Notes: generated from the sequence alone by a model not told the origin. A stretch of 64,000 nt of DNA from an archaeon (GCA_020053355.1 JAGVNI010000006.1:1-64000); one strand, 5' to 3'. Shown: positions 50,457 through 58,846, counted from the stretch's first letter. A program made the numbers and translations.

Positions 50457-50936
50457 ATGGCAATCAACCTTCTCGGCGACTTCTTCAGCTTCATCAACAT
50501 CCCCATGTTCGATACGATGACCGTCGTTCTCATCATCTCCTACATCATCTGGGAAGCCCCGCGCACGGTAAGGCTCCTCTCCGATGAGTACACGAAAGGC
50601 CTGTATCCTGACAACGGCCGCGTCATAGACGTAACGCTGTTCGTCATAGGGCTGGCATCGGTCGTATTCTTCATGCTGGACAACAACGCCGAGCGCGTCG
50701 TGACGTTCCTGAAGACGCCTGGCGTCACCGCCTTTTTCCTGGTCCTGATTCTCGCAATCCCGCTGATAGTGGCACTCGGCTTCTTCAAGAGGATGTTTGC
50801 CCGCTTCGACGAGCACAACTCTGTCACTGTCTTCCTGGCGCACACGTTCCTGGACCTGATGCACACGCTTTTCCACATCGCGCTTACTGTGCTCTTTTTG
50901 CCGATAGTGGGATTCCTTGCAATGGGCCCCAAGTGA
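50457..50936 (+). CDS. Four-helix membrane protein
   Basis: A 159-aa protein with hydrophobic segments at about residues 14-32, 58-78, 87-108 and 134-155. A basic loop (EAPRTVRLLSDEYTKGLYPDNGR) and GFFKRMFARFDEHNSVTVFLAH are likely cytoplasmic. A TATA-like box 26 nt upstream supports ATG 50457. No family was recognised; the next gene at 51021 also codes a small membrane protein. Confidence 0.6.
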   Translation: MAINLLGDFFSFINIPMFDTMTVVLIISYIIWEAPRTVRLLSDEYTKGLYPDNGRVIDVTLFVIGLASVVFFMLDNNAERVVTFLKTPGVTAFFLVLILAIPLIVALGFFKRMFARFDEHNSVTVFLAHTFLDLMHTLFHIALTVLFLPIVGFLAMGPK

Positions 50937-51020
50937 CCGTATGCCGATACGCCGATGCGCACCGGCCTAATCTCCTTTTTTTATAAATATTGCTCTCCAT
51001 ATCGAAAACCGGTGAAAGTT

Positions 51021-51269
51021 ATGCCTCCAAAGAAGAAAACGAAAAGCGTACAGACGAAAGTTCCGAAGGGATGCACATGCGGCAGCAGCTGCCATGAAGA
51101 CGACGCGCACCTGCCAGGGCTCCTGCTTGCGGCAATCGGGCTGCTTGCTCTCCCGATAAATTTCGGGCTGATTCCGGGCATGGAATGGGCGCTTGCATGG
51201 CCGCTCCTGATAGTCTTCATCGGCCTGGTGATTGTGCTCAGGGTCAACATCTGCAGGACCCAGGACTGA
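51021..51269 (+). CDS. Small two-helix membrane protein with Cys-rich N-terminus
   Basis: An 82-aa protein: basic KKKTK start, a CTCGSSCHEDDAH motif that could bind a metal, then two helices (GLLLAAIGLLALPINFGLIPG, WALAWPLLIVFIGLVIVLRV) separated by a short turn. ATG 51021 follows GGTG by about 8 nt and a TATA-like TTTTTATAAATA. T8 follows the stop. The helices resemble LiaI/LiaF-type hairpins but this is weak. Confidence 0.6.
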   Translation: MPPKKKTKSVQTKVPKGCTCGSSCHEDDAHLPGLLLAAIGLLALPINFGLIPGMEWALAWPLLIVFIGLVIVLRVNICRTQD

Positions 51270-51306
51270 TTTTTTTTAAAACAAGGTTGCCGGAACCAAC
51301 CGGCAA
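51270..51306. terminator. Bidirectional terminator region
   Basis: T8 (51270-51277) follows the plus-strand gene. TTGCCGG/CCGGCAA (51287-51306, loop AACCAA) forms a stem directly after the purQ stop on the minus strand. Confidence 0.55.
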
Positions 51307-52083
51307 TCACAATCCTTTCTTTTCCATATACGCAACCGCATTCTTGAACGGTTTCAGGCCGAGGGGCTCTCTTACGGTCCCCTTCACCCAGTACGGGCAA
51401 TTCTCGACGATATTGAAAGCTTCCGGGTGCGGCATCATCCCGAATATCCGCCCTGTCTTGTCGCATATGCCAGCCACATTCTCGACCGAGCCGTTCGGGT
51501 TGTACGGGAACCCGGCCAGCTTGCCAGCCTCATCAACATACTGGAACACTATCTGGTTCCCCTGCTTCAATTCGTCCATCACGCGCCCGTCTTTCGGGAT
51601 GAACTTCCCTTCCCCGTGCCGGACGGGGACGAGGATGTAGTCGATTCCCTTCGTGAATACGCACGGCGAATTGGGGTTTCCCTTGAGTATGACCCACCGA
51701 TCCTCGTAATGGCCGGAGTCGTTCGTGGTGAGGCTGACGCGCTGATGGAAATCCGGCTCCGGAAGGAGGCCCATCTTCACCATCACCTGGAAGCCGTTGC
51801 AAATGCCGAGGATGAGCTTGTCGGCCTTGGTGAAATCAGCGAGCCCATCACGCAGGCGGAATTTCATCTTGTTCCCGAAGACTTTCCCCGAGCCCAAATC
51901 ATCCCCGAAAGAGAATCCGCCCGGAATCATGAGCATGTTGTAGTTTTCGAGGACCAACGGGTTGTCCAGCACCGCATTCAGGTGGAGGATGTCGGCCTTG
52001 CCGCCGCTTTTTTCTATGGCGTATTTGCTTTCGTTCTCGCAGTTGATGCCATAGCCGTAAAGCACGAGGGCCTTGAGTGCCAT
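51307..52083 (-). CDS. purQ: Phosphoribosylformylglycinamidine synthase, glutaminase subunit
   Basis: About 258 aa. The class I glutaminase has the nucleophile Cys in LILGICNGFQVMVKMG and the His-Glu pair in GMMPHPEAF; MIPGGFSFGDDLGSGKVFGNK is a PurQ hallmark. It supplies ammonia to PurL for FGAM synthesis; purL and purS are not in the window. Start at 52083 (MALKALVLYGYGINCENE), as the longer ORF adds 24 residues that antisense-overlap the 52132 promoter region. It is transcribed away from the gene at 52132. Confidence 0.93.
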   Translation of the reverse strand: MALKALVLYGYGINCENESKYAIEKSGGKADILHLNAVLDNPLVLENYNMLMIPGGFSFGDDLGSGKVFGNKMKFRLRDGLADFTKADKLILGICNGFQVMVKMGLLPEPDFHQRVSLTTNDSGHYEDRWVILKGNPNSPCVFTKGIDYILVPVRHGEGKFIPKDGRVMDELKQGNQIVFQYVDEAGKLAGFPYNPNGSVENVAGICDKTGRIFGMMPHPEAFNIVENCPYWVKGTVREPLGLKPFKNAVAYMEKKGL

Positions 52084-52131
52084 GACCCACTTGTGGAGGC
52101 AAAATAAGTTAAATGTATCCGGAGAAGTGCC

Positions 52132-52329
52132 ATGCGTAATCCTATGGATGCGCAAAAAGACAAGAGGAAACTTCCGAACCTTCGCCGCGTCATAGACCAG
52201 GCGCCGCCGATTGAAAAAGCGACGCTGCGCGCCCTGGCGAGGCAGCTTAAGGTGGAGCAGCTGCTCCCCATCGACGCGACGCTTGGAAGGCTTATGGGCG
52301 GCAAAAAAACCGGCGAAAACCGGGGCTGA
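52132..52329 (+). CDS. Small basic protein
   Basis: A 65-aa Lys/Arg-rich protein (DKRKLPNLRRVIDQAPPIEKATLRALARQLKVEQLLPIDATLGRLMGGKK), helical, with no membrane segment. A TATA-like AAGTTAAATG sits about 25 nt before the ATG at 52132; ATG 52144 is an alternative. It stops next to the vapC stop with no gap. A nucleic-acid-binding role is only suggested by charge. Confidence 0.5.
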   Translation: MRNPMDAQKDKRKLPNLRRVIDQAPPIEKATLRALARQLKVEQLLPIDATLGRLMGGKKTGENRG

Positions 52330-52704
52330 CTACACCTTCTTGAGCCCCTTGATTTTCGCGTACCTGGTGGGCGATTTCATATAAATCAGGGCGTCATTCG
52401 CTATGCACACGCCCGCGGTCAGCAGGCTGTCAGTGATTTGCACGCTTTCGCCGTGCTCCCGTAATTCGTTCATGAGCTTGGTTGTCACCTGGGCGGCTTT
52501 CTTGTCAAATGGAAGGATTGTCACATTCGCTGCGAATGCACCGACGGCGTCCTGCCGGCTCACCGTCTCGTAGAGGTGCATGAGCGTCATGCTAGTGATG
52601 CATATGTCCTCCCTGTCCGCGTAATACATGAGCTTCTCGATTGTTCCAGGGTCCCCCCTAAGGAAGTCCAGCGCGGCCTCGAAGTCCAGACATATTTTTT
52701 CCAT
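52330..52704 (-). CDS. vapC: VapC-like PIN-domain toxin
   Basis: A 124-aa PIN-domain protein. The acidic residues fit: Asp in ICLDFEAALDFLRG near residue 7, Glu in LMHLYETVSRQ near 46, Asp in QITDSLLTAGVCIAND near 92 and 104. These build the Mg2+ site of VapC ribonucleases. LDFEAAL replaces the usual LDTNxLI. The vapB-like gene at 52709 is 4 nt upstream and would encode the antitoxin. Confidence 0.82.
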   Translation of the reverse strand: MEKICLDFEAALDFLRGDPGTIEKLMYYADREDICITSMTLMHLYETVSRQDAVGAFAANVTILPFDKKAAQVTTKLMNELREHGESVQITDSLLTAGVCIANDALIYMKSPTRYAKIKGLKKV

Positions 52705-52708
52705 TCAA

Positions 52709-52927
52709 TCACCTGGTCAAAACCGCGTCGCGCTTGATTCTCTCTGCTGCGCGCGCATCGATGTCGATATCCCTGATGCTGCCGGCAAGGCGGATGATGT
52801 TCCCCGCCCCCTCCTTCTTCTCCTTGAGGAGATACCTGAAGACCTCGCTGAAACTCATGCCCTTGGCCTTCTTCAGCTTATACAAATCCGAGTAGACATC
52901 ATCCATTATCGTTATGACTTTCACCAT
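52709..52927 (-). CDS. vapB: VapB-like antitoxin, ribbon-helix-helix type
   Basis: A 72-aa protein starting MVKVITIMDDVYSDLYKLKKAKGMSFSEVFRYLLKEKK, a ribbon-helix-helix pattern (strand then helix-turn-helix) with a C-terminal tail that would wrap the toxin. The start at 52927 is preferred over the ORF-track start because the preceding 31 residues are not conserved. Two TAAATACAT repeats about 75-90 nt upstream could be its operator. Confidence 0.8.
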   Translation of the reverse strand: MVKVITIMDDVYSDLYKLKKAKGMSFSEVFRYLLKEKKEGAGNIIRLAGSIRDIDIDARAAERIKRDAVLTR

Positions 52928-52998
52928 ACCCCTACACACCTGTCCACATAAATTACGTCCATCGCGACACCGTCCAACTACAATCGTCCGGAAGATGC

Positions 52999-53020
52999 TA
53001 AATACATGCATTAAATACAT
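52999..53020. promoter_or_regulatory. TAAATACAT direct repeats (possible vapBC operator)
   Basis: TAAATACAT occurs at 52999-53007 and 53012-53020 (13-bp period) in the intergenic region between vapB and ftsZ. On the minus strand this is ATGTATTTA, a TATA-like sequence as well. Confidence 0.4.
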
Positions 53021-53100
53021 TTAAACTTTTCCCTCGAATTTCGTAACTTTGTTTTACTCCATGCACGATAGTGGTCTATTTTCTCCGGCGTGAAAACGAA

Positions 53101-53110
53101 TCTATATAAA
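53101..53110 (+). promoter_or_regulatory. TATA box of ftsZ
   Basis: TCTATATAAA fits the archaeal TATA consensus. With initiation about 25 nt downstream it gives a leader of about 65 nt, unlike the many leaderless genes here. Confidence 0.5.
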
Positions 53111-53192
53111 GCGCCGAACGCTCCTTCTATTACTCTCATCAGAGAGAAAAACAATAGATTAGGTAAGGCGACCAAAAAAATAAGGTGAAAAC

Positions 53193-54275
53193 ATGGAAGA
53201 CTTGGTAAGATCTGTGGTAGGGGAAAACGCTCCGCAGGCTGAAAAACAGTCCTCGGACGCTTTGAGCTCGGAGAGCATCAAAATCGTCACCGTCGGTGTC
53301 GGTGGCGCCGGAAACAACACGATTAACCGCCTGATAAAGAGCGGCGTGAAGGGAACGGAACTTGTCGCAATCAACACGGACAAGCAGCACCTCAACATCG
53401 TCCATGAGAGGGCGAAGAAAGTGCTTATAGGCAAGTCCGTCACAAAAGGCCTCGGTGCCGGCGGATACCCGGACATCGGCGCAAAATCGTGCGAAGTGGA
53501 CAGGCCGCTCGTCGAGAGGGAACTCGAGAACGCGCACCTCGTCTTCGTTTGCGCAGGCATGGGCGGCGGAACCGGCGGCGGCGCAGCCCCGATTGTAGCC
53601 CAGATTGCGAAAGAGCAGGGCGCTATCGTCGTGGCCATGGTCACGTACCCATTCGCCTTGGAAAGGGCGAGGAAGAAGAGGGCCGACGAGGGCATCAAGC
53701 TCCTCAAGAAGCACTGCGACTCGGTCATCATCCTGGACAACAACAGGCTTGTCCAATTGGTCCCGAACCTGCCGATGGCAGAAGCGTTCGCGGTTGCAGA
53801 TGAAATCCTCTCGAGGGCAATCAGCGGCCTGGTCTGGACAATCACCCAGCCGTCCCTGATTAACATCGACTTTGCCGATGTCCGCGCAATCATGGAAGGC
53901 GGAGGCGTCGGGTTTATCGCGGTCGGCGAAGGCAAGGGCAACGACAAGGTGAAGGCTGCGGCAGATGGCGTTATAAAGAACAGGCTTCTGGACGTGGACT
54001 TCGAAGGCGCAAAGGGCGCGCTCATCCACATCACGGGCGGCTCGGACCTAACACTCGGCGACGCAATCAAGGCAGGCGAAACAGTCACTGAGAAAATGGA
54101 TGCCGAAGCCAACGTCAAGTGGGGTGCCAGGATAATGCAGAACTACGAGGGCAAGCTCGAAATCGTCGCCATAGTCACGGGTGTGAAAGGCGCATCGATT
54201 GCCGGCAGCTCTGTCTCCGAAGAGGAAGTCTCCTCGGTATCTGCATACGGCTCTGACCTTGAAGTCCTTGGTTAA
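53193..54275 (+). CDS. ftsZ: Cell division GTPase FtsZ
   Basis: A 360-aa tubulin-like GTPase that forms the division ring. The nucleotide loop TVGVGGAGNNTINRL, tubulin signature AGMGGGTGGGAAPIVA and T7 loop NIDFADVRAIM are all present. The C-terminal domain ends with a short acidic tail (SVSEEEVSSVSAYGSDLEVLG) rather than a long linker with a bacterial-type CTP. Upstream is vapBC on the other strand; downstream is a T-rich terminator. A 65-nt leader is predicted. Confidence 0.96.
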   Translation: MEDLVRSVVGENAPQAEKQSSDALSSESIKIVTVGVGGAGNNTINRLIKSGVKGTELVAINTDKQHLNIVHERAKKVLIGKSVTKGLGAGGYPDIGAKSCEVDRPLVERELENAHLVFVCAGMGGGTGGGAAPIVAQIAKEQGAIVVAMVTYPFALERARKKRADEGIKLLKKHCDSVIILDNNRLVQLVPNLPMAEAFAVADEILSRAISGLVWTITQPSLINIDFADVRAIMEGGGVGFIAVGEGKGNDKVKAAADGVIKNRLLDVDFEGAKGALIHITGGSDLTLGDAIKAGETVTEKMDAEANVKWGARIMQNYEGKLEIVAIVTGVKGASIAGSSVSEEEVSSVSAYGSDLEVLG

Positions 54276-54287
54276 GGGCATAATCAA

Positions 54288-54319
54288 TTTTTTCTTTTTC
54301 TTTATTTTCATCTTTTTCT
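54288..54319 (+). terminator. T-rich terminator after ftsZ
   Basis: Several T5-T6 runs broken by single C or A residues begin about 13 nt after the ftsZ stop. Confidence 0.6.
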
Positions 54320-54367
54320 CCTGAACATCCTGATGCTCCCGCTTTTCTAAAAAAACGCCAAGCGACA

Positions 54368-54378
54368 TTTAATAAATT
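54368..54378 (+). promoter_or_regulatory. TATA box for the gene at 54401
   Basis: TTTAATAAATT is centred about 28 nt before the ATG at 54401, suggesting a leaderless start there. Confidence 0.45.
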
Positions 54379-54400
54379 GTGTTATACCGAATATATTTTC

Positions 54401-54808
54401 ATGTACTCAGGTGGGGCCAGGTTCCAGGAGTTCTCCGGGGTAGCCACATTCAGGGAATCCACTTACCGCGTCAGCGTCATTGCCAAGGGGGACCTTTGGA
54501 AAAGCGAAGTGGTAAAGGCAATCAACAGGGCGGGCGGACACAATGTCAGCGTCGATGAAGGCAAGCCCGTAACAGATCCCCACGCCTATGCCAATACGTT
54601 CGCGGCATCCCGCATATCCTACGAGGTCACATTCACCCCGGACAATGCCCTGACGGAAGGCGGGGTGCGCAAGCCTTCGGTGACCAAGCTCCTGCGGTGC
54701 GACTATTCAATCATCAACGACGGCGAGCTCCAGAAGTCCTATGGCAAGTTCAAGCAGGCCGTCGCTTCGGGCTCGCGCACTGGCGCAATCGCGCGCACGA
54801 AGCCCTAA
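54401..54808 (+). CDS. Hypothetical small cytoplasmic protein
   Basis: About 135 aa with a mixed beta pattern (ATFRESTYRVSVIAKGD, ASRISYEVTFTPDNAL, LLRCDYSIINDGEL) and no membrane segment. The two halves each end in a strand-rich block. A TATA-like box supports ATG 54401; the upstream 8 codons of the ORF track are dropped. It precedes nadK by 82 nt. No family was recognised. Confidence 0.5.
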   Translation: MYSGGARFQEFSGVATFRESTYRVSVIAKGDLWKSEVVKAINRAGGHNVSVDEGKPVTDPHAYANTFAASRISYEVTFTPDNALTEGGVRKPSVTKLLRCDYSIINDGELQKSYGKFKQAVASGSRTGAIARTKP

Positions 54809-54890
54809 TTCGGCAAGAAATACGGCTACTATCTTTGCTTGCCAGAAACTAGGTATTCCGATTTTAATCCATCGCAGCGAATTGGTTTTC

Positions 54891-55598
54891 ATGAAGTTCA
54901 AAATCATCCCGAACCCGAAAAAACCCTGGGCCAAGGAACTCGCCGCGGAACTGAAGGCGTTCCTTTTTCCAACCCATTCGTTCGTGAAAAAGGGTGCGGA
55001 CGCGACCATATGCATCGGAGGGGACGGTACCATCCTCTACGCCCACTACAAGGGCAAGCTCGAAGGGCCGGTTCTCGGAATCGGCGGAGACAAGAGCTAC
55101 ATCTGCCAGCTAAGGAAAGACAACTGGAAGGAAGGCATCCAGGGCGTCATCGGCAACCCGAAACGCGAGAGCATCTCCACGCTAGTCTGCTCGCTAGGCG
55201 CACGCTATTATGCTGCATTGAACGATGCCGTCATCCATGCAACGCATTACCGCGTCGCCGAGATGGACGTCACCATAGACGGAAAAACCACCTCTTTCGA
55301 AGGCGACGGCATGATTATTTCGACGGCGCTCGGTTCGGCCGCATACGCATTTTCTGCAGGTGGTGCGAAACTCGCCCCAACAGAAAGCAAATTAAGCCTT
55401 GTGCCCATATGTCCATACAAGCGCGCATTCTCCCCAAAGGTCCTCCCTGAGGACAGCAACGTTGAGGTAACAGTCGGAAACGACTGTGCATTCATAGTGG
55501 ACGGCATCTTCGTCCGCCGCCTCCGGAAAGGGGAGACGGTCGCGATACATAAAGGCCCCGGCATCCCGTTCTTCGGGGGCGTCGGGAGATACTATTGA
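54891..55598 (+). CDS. nadK: NAD kinase
   Basis: A 235-aa NAD kinase that makes NADP from NAD and ATP or polyphosphate. The hallmark ATICIGGDGTILYAHY with the catalytic Asp is at about residue 45, followed by the second family motif GDGMIISTALGSAAYAFSAGG. The start at 54891 (MKFKIIPNPKKPWAKEL) removes 50 residues of the longer ORF that overlap the preceding gene. The next gene follows after 17 nt with an AAGGAGGG ribosome site, so the two are probably cotranscribed. Confidence 0.92.
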   Translation: MKFKIIPNPKKPWAKELAAELKAFLFPTHSFVKKGADATICIGGDGTILYAHYKGKLEGPVLGIGGDKSYICQLRKDNWKEGIQGVIGNPKRESISTLVCSLGARYYAALNDAVIHATHYRVAEMDVTIDGKTTSFEGDGMIISTALGSAAYAFSAGGAKLAPTESKLSLVPICPYKRAFSPKVLPEDSNVEVTVGNDCAFIVDGIFVRRLRKGETVAIHKGPGIPFFGGVGRYY

Positions 55599-55615
55599 CA
55601 TAAGGAGGGAAAACA

Positions 55616-55951
55616 ATGATTGGCAAAGATGAGATACTCCGGAGAGGCTACGTGGACGTCAAGGTCTACGTGACAGGCCTGCGCCAGAGCCACCGGCTCG
55701 AAGTCGTGAAGGAGAAGACGAGCGTGGGCATGGTCCCGTTCCTCGTCTGCAAGCACTATATCCCGACCGCGGAACTCGTGCGCCTTGCCGAGCAGCTGCA
55801 ACTGCCCGTCAAGCACAAGGAGGTCGTGGTCTTCCCGAGGGGCAAGATGGCAAGCCATTTCGCGGACAAGACCGAGAAGACGACCAAGGGCGTCCATGCC
55901 ATCGTCGAAGCGGAGACCGTGGAAGCCGAAGTAGAGGAAGAAGAGTCCTGA
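55616..55951 (+). CDS. Conserved hypothetical cytoplasmic protein
   Basis: A 111-aa protein with a strand-rich N-terminus (YVDVKVYVTGLRQSHRLEVVKEK), a CKHYIPTAELVRLAEQLQLPVKHKEVVVFPRG segment, and an acidic tail (EAETVEAEVEEEES). It is 17 nt downstream of nadK with a strong AAGGAGG site. No family was recognised with confidence; an unspecified archaeal ribosome- or RNA-associated role would be a guess only. Confidence 0.55.
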   Translation: MIGKDEILRRGYVDVKVYVTGLRQSHRLEVVKEKTSVGMVPFLVCKHYIPTAELVRLAEQLQLPVKHKEVVVFPRGKMASHFADKTEKTTKGVHAIVEAETVEAEVEEEES

Positions 55952-55955
55952 TTTT

Positions 55956-56684
55956 TCAGACGACAAACAGCGACGCCAGTCCGAATGCCGCCGCAGCACC
56001 TGCCGCGAAAGCGATCGCCCCGGCGCGCTCATAGCCCTTCTTCAGCGCATCCGGAAGCAGTTCGACAAGGACGACATATGCCATCGCGCCGGCGGAGAAT
56101 GCCAGCGAAAGCGGCACGAATCCGGTAAACGAGCTTAGGAACATGTACCCGATTATCGCAGCCGCTGCCTCGACGACTCCGGAGAGGATGCCGTAGAATA
56201 CCGCCATCCTTTTTCCGAGCCCGTAGCAGGCGAGCGGCGCGGCTATCAGGGTGCCTTCAGGGACATCCTGGATTGCCATGGTCGTCGTCACGAACCATCC
56301 GAGGGGATTCGAGGCTGCGAATGCGGCGGCTATCGCGAAGCCCTCCGGGATGTTGTGGATGGCTATCGCCCCGCCAATCATCAATGCCTTCTTTTTCGAA
56401 TGCTTGATTTCTTCCCTGGTTATGTGCATGTGTATGTGCGGGAGGGCTTTCTCCACGAACATCAGGCAAATCAACCCGAGCGCGAGGCCGCCAACCACGG
56501 CGACGTCCCCGGATGCCTGGTGCGCCTGCGCCAGCATCTCCACAGCTGAATACGCCATCACGCCAGCGGCGAAAGCGAGCATCATGCTGTTCTTCCGCTC
56601 ATCCATGCATCCGTAGAATAGCACGATGGCCGCCCCTGCCGATGTCGCGAGGAGGACCGTTAGCGCGCCGAGAAAAATCTCCAT
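55956..56684 (-). CDS. ZIP-family divalent metal transporter
   Basis: A 242-aa protein with eight hydrophobic segments. The TM4-TM5 metal site is conserved: GAIAIHNIPEGFAIAAAFA and TTMAIQDVPEGTLIAAPL, the usual HNxPEG and QxxPEG pairs. The His-rich loop HIHMHITREEIKHS lies between TM3 and TM4. It imports zinc or another divalent metal. It follows the serA gene by 9 nt on the same strand, so they may share an mRNA, although no functional link is evident. Confidence 0.92.
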   Translation of the reverse strand: MEIFLGALTVLLATSAGAAIVLFYGCMDERKNSMMLAFAAGVMAYSAVEMLAQAHQASGDVAVVGGLALGLICLMFVEKALPHIHMHITREEIKHSKKKALMIGGAIAIHNIPEGFAIAAAFAASNPLGWFVTTTMAIQDVPEGTLIAAPLACYGLGKRMAVFYGILSGVVEAAAAIIGYMFLSSFTGFVPLSLAFSAGAMAYVVLVELLPDALKKGYERAGAIAFAAGAAAAFGLASLFVV

Positions 56685-56693
56685 AAACCTGTC

Positions 56694-57587
56694 TCAACCC
56701 TTCTTCCCAAGCTCTTCATTAAGGAGCCTGACAAGTTCCGCGCCAATCTTGTCCTGGGCCTCCTTTGTGCTGGCTCCGATATGCGGCGTAAGATATACGT
56801 TCTCCAGCTCCAGAAGCTTCCCGTTGTACGGCTCGGACCGGTAAACGTCGAGCGCTGCCCCTGCCACCTTGCCGCTTTTCACAGCGTCATAGAGCGCGTC
56901 CTCGTCGATGATTTCCCCCCGCGATGTGTTTATGATGATTACGCCATTTTTCATCTTCGCGATGTTTGCCGCGCTTACGAGGTTTATCGTCTGGGGGGTG
57001 GCGGGAACATGGATGGAAACCACGTCTGCCATGCCAAGGAACGAATCCAAATCATCCACGAATTTGACGATGCCATCCTCCTGCCTCGGCGGGGGGTTGA
57101 ATGAGATGACCTTCATGCCGAGAGCATCGGCCTTCTTCCCAAGAAGCGCCCCGATGCGCCCGTAACCGATTATGCCGAGCGTCTTTCCCTCGATTTCATT
57201 GCCTGTCAGCGTTTTCTTTTCCCATTTCCCGCCTTTCATCTGGTGGTGGGCCTTCTGGATGTTCCGGAACGCCCCCAGGATTAGGCCGAGCGCAAGCTCC
57301 GCAACCGCGTTCGATGAGGCTCCCGGCGTGTTGATGACCTTTATGCCCTTCGCCTTGCATGCCGCCTGGTCCACATTGTCGAGCCCAACCCCGGCCCTGG
57401 CGACGACCTTCAGTCCCGGCGCATCGGCTATCAGTTCTTTAGTGACTTTCGTGGCGCTCCTCACTATGAGCGCATCAGCATCCTGCAGAGCTGCCTTCAC
57501 GTCCTGGGGCTTGTACACGACCTGGCCGAGCGCACCTATGCCTTTCACGACCTCCTCTTCCATCTGGTCTGCAATGACGATTCGCAT
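56694..57587 (-). CDS. serA: D-3-phosphoglycerate dehydrogenase-like protein (short form)
   Basis: A 297-aa D-2-hydroxyacid dehydrogenase. The NAD-binding loop is LGIIGYGRIGALLGKKADALG, the catalytic Arg in INTSRGEIIDEDALYDA and the His in LTPHIGASTKEAQ. It has no C-terminal ACT domain, unlike full-length SerA, so serine feedback would need another protein; an ACT-domain protein is encoded divergently about 0.5 kb away (58097). GxGxxG and N-terminal motifs favour phosphoglycerate dehydrogenase over glyoxylate reductase, but substrate is not certain. Confidence 0.82.
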   Translation of the reverse strand: MRIVIADQMEEEVVKGIGALGQVVYKPQDVKAALQDADALIVRSATKVTKELIADAPGLKVVARAGVGLDNVDQAACKAKGIKVINTPGASSNAVAELALGLILGAFRNIQKAHHQMKGGKWEKKTLTGNEIEGKTLGIIGYGRIGALLGKKADALGMKVISFNPPPRQEDGIVKFVDDLDSFLGMADVVSIHVPATPQTINLVSAANIAKMKNGVIIINTSRGEIIDEDALYDAVKSGKVAGAALDVYRSEPYNGKLLELENVYLTPHIGASTKEAQDKIGAELVRLLNEELGKKG

Positions 57588-57736
57588 GCCCTTCCATCGA
57601 CGACAAACTATTAATCGCTTGCGTCCATATCCTATTCGTGAAAATCTGTTCGTTCTTAACAGTGTAACAGAAATTTCGTGTTATTTAGCACTAAGTATAT
57701 AAATAAAGAGATTACTTTTACACAAATAATCGCGAA

Positions 57737-57749
57737 ACATATATATAAC
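57737..57749 (+). promoter_or_regulatory. TATA box for the 57781-58507 operon
   Basis: ACATATATATAAC lies about 38 nt before the ATG at 57781; GGGTGGGGGG precedes that start. Confidence 0.5.
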
Positions 57750-57780
57750 TGTTCAGCCATATATCATACTGGGTGGGGGG

Positions 57781-58083
57781 ATGGTTATGTTTGAATCACA
57801 TGAGAAGCAATCGAAAACCAAAAAAAAGGTGATGGGGCTGACGTCTGCCTTGGAGATGGCATACGTTGACCCGACGCGGTATTCAGTCGTCGTCGACGCC
57901 GCGTCGCAGCTCTGCAGCCTTCTCAAGGATGAGGACGTATCCCTCACAATGGGCGAGAAGGTCAGGGTTGTCAAATCCGTTGCCAAGGCCAAAGTCAGGG
58001 CCTTCATGGGGGGCACGGCCGACGACTATAGAACATTCAAGACGCTGGATGCAATCAGCACAGATCTGGTCCAGCTATTATAA
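57781..58083 (+). CDS. Small hypothetical cytoplasmic protein upstream of the ACT gene
   Basis: A 100-aa helical protein (GLTSALEMAYVDPTRYSVVVDAASQLCSLLKDEDVSL) with no recognised domain. It starts with a strong GGTGGGGGG site and a TATA box and ends 13 nt before the ACT-domain gene, so they form one operon. The pairing may mean it works with that sensor protein, but this is inference. Confidence 0.6.
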   Translation: MVMFESHEKQSKTKKKVMGLTSALEMAYVDPTRYSVVVDAASQLCSLLKDEDVSLTMGEKVRVVKSVAKAKVRAFMGGTADDYRTFKTLDAISTDLVQLL

Positions 58084-58096
58084 TCCGGTGGTGGAT

Positions 58097-58507
58097 ATGA
58101 AGTCAGTTACCATAGTGTCAGAGGACAGGGTAGGCCTTTTGGCCGATATATCCTACATACTCGGCAAGTCCAACGTCAATATAGACGGGTTGTCCGTGGA
58201 TGTCCTAGGAGGGAAGGCAGTGATAGCTCTGGAGGTCAAGGACCCCAGGAAGGCGCAGGACATACTGTCAAGGAACGGTTTTTCCACAGCGCATCCTGAA
58301 GCCATAGTCATCAAGGTCTCGAACGATTCGATGGAGAAGATAACCGAGATGCTCGAGACCGAGAAGATAAGCGTGACGGAGCTGTCCATGCTGTCATCGG
58401 ACAGGGTGGACGGGATATTCGCGCTGAATGTCGACAAGCCGCGCAAGGCGCACAAGATGCTTACGCCCTTCATTCTCGGGCGCTCGCCTGGCCACGACCT
58501 CTATTGA
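58097..58507 (+). CDS. Tandem ACT-domain protein
   Basis: A 136-aa protein of two ACT domains: MKSVTIVSEDRVGLLADISYILGKSNVNIDGLSV gives the first, and VIKVSNDSMEKITEMLETEKISVTELS the second. ACT domains bind amino acids or other small effectors to control enzymes. No catalytic domain is attached, so it may act in trans on a partner, for example the short SerA encoded nearby. It stops 39 nt before the convergent last gene of the six-gene array. Confidence 0.82.
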   Translation: MKSVTIVSEDRVGLLADISYILGKSNVNIDGLSVDVLGGKAVIALEVKDPRKAQDILSRNGFSTAHPEAIVIKVSNDSMEKITEMLETEKISVTELSMLSSDRVDGIFALNVDKPRKAHKMLTPFILGRSPGHDLY

Positions 58508-58546
58508 TTTTTTCCTGATTCTTCAGGTTTCACTTCTTTCGGTTTT

Positions 58547-58846
58547 TCATTTCCCTTCAGGCTTAGCTCCAGCTACCGCCCCCGGAGCCAAAATATCGTA
58601 TGCCCTGGTCAGGATGTCTGATACTGGCGTGGAAATCCCATCCCCCAGCATATCCAGACGTTCGAATGAGCCTCGGGATTCCTTGTATCCCTCAGTCGCC
58701 GTTTCCGTGGAAATCCCGAAAAAACGTAGATGATTCCGGGCATCATCCGCCGGCTTCCTTTTCCTCGGCGAGAACGGCCTTCCTGCCTTCAGCGCATCGC
58801 GGATTTCAGTCCGCCTCCTCTCGTCGAACAGCGTCCGGAGCATCAT
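58547..58846 (-). CDS. LFDxxRR array gene 6 (last)
   Basis: A 99-aa protein. The N-terminal signature is MLRTLFDERRRTEIRDALKAGRPFSPRKRK, then a short middle (ADDARNHLRFFGIS) and a helical C-terminus ending GVAGAKPEGK. The C-terminal part is unlike those of the other five. Its start overlaps the end of gene 5 by 4 nt (ATGA), so translation is coupled. Function unknown; it is the most distal gene of the minus-strand operon. Confidence 0.7.
   Translation of the reverse strand: MMLRTLFDERRRTEIRDALKAGRPFSPRKRKPADDARNHLRFFGISTETATEGYKESRGSFERLDMLGDGISTPVSDILTRAYDILAPGAVAGAKPEGK

Noticed and set aside
53139-54118. Two long minus-strand ORFs opposite ftsZ
   Set aside because: FtsZ on the plus strand is certain; these are shadow frames.
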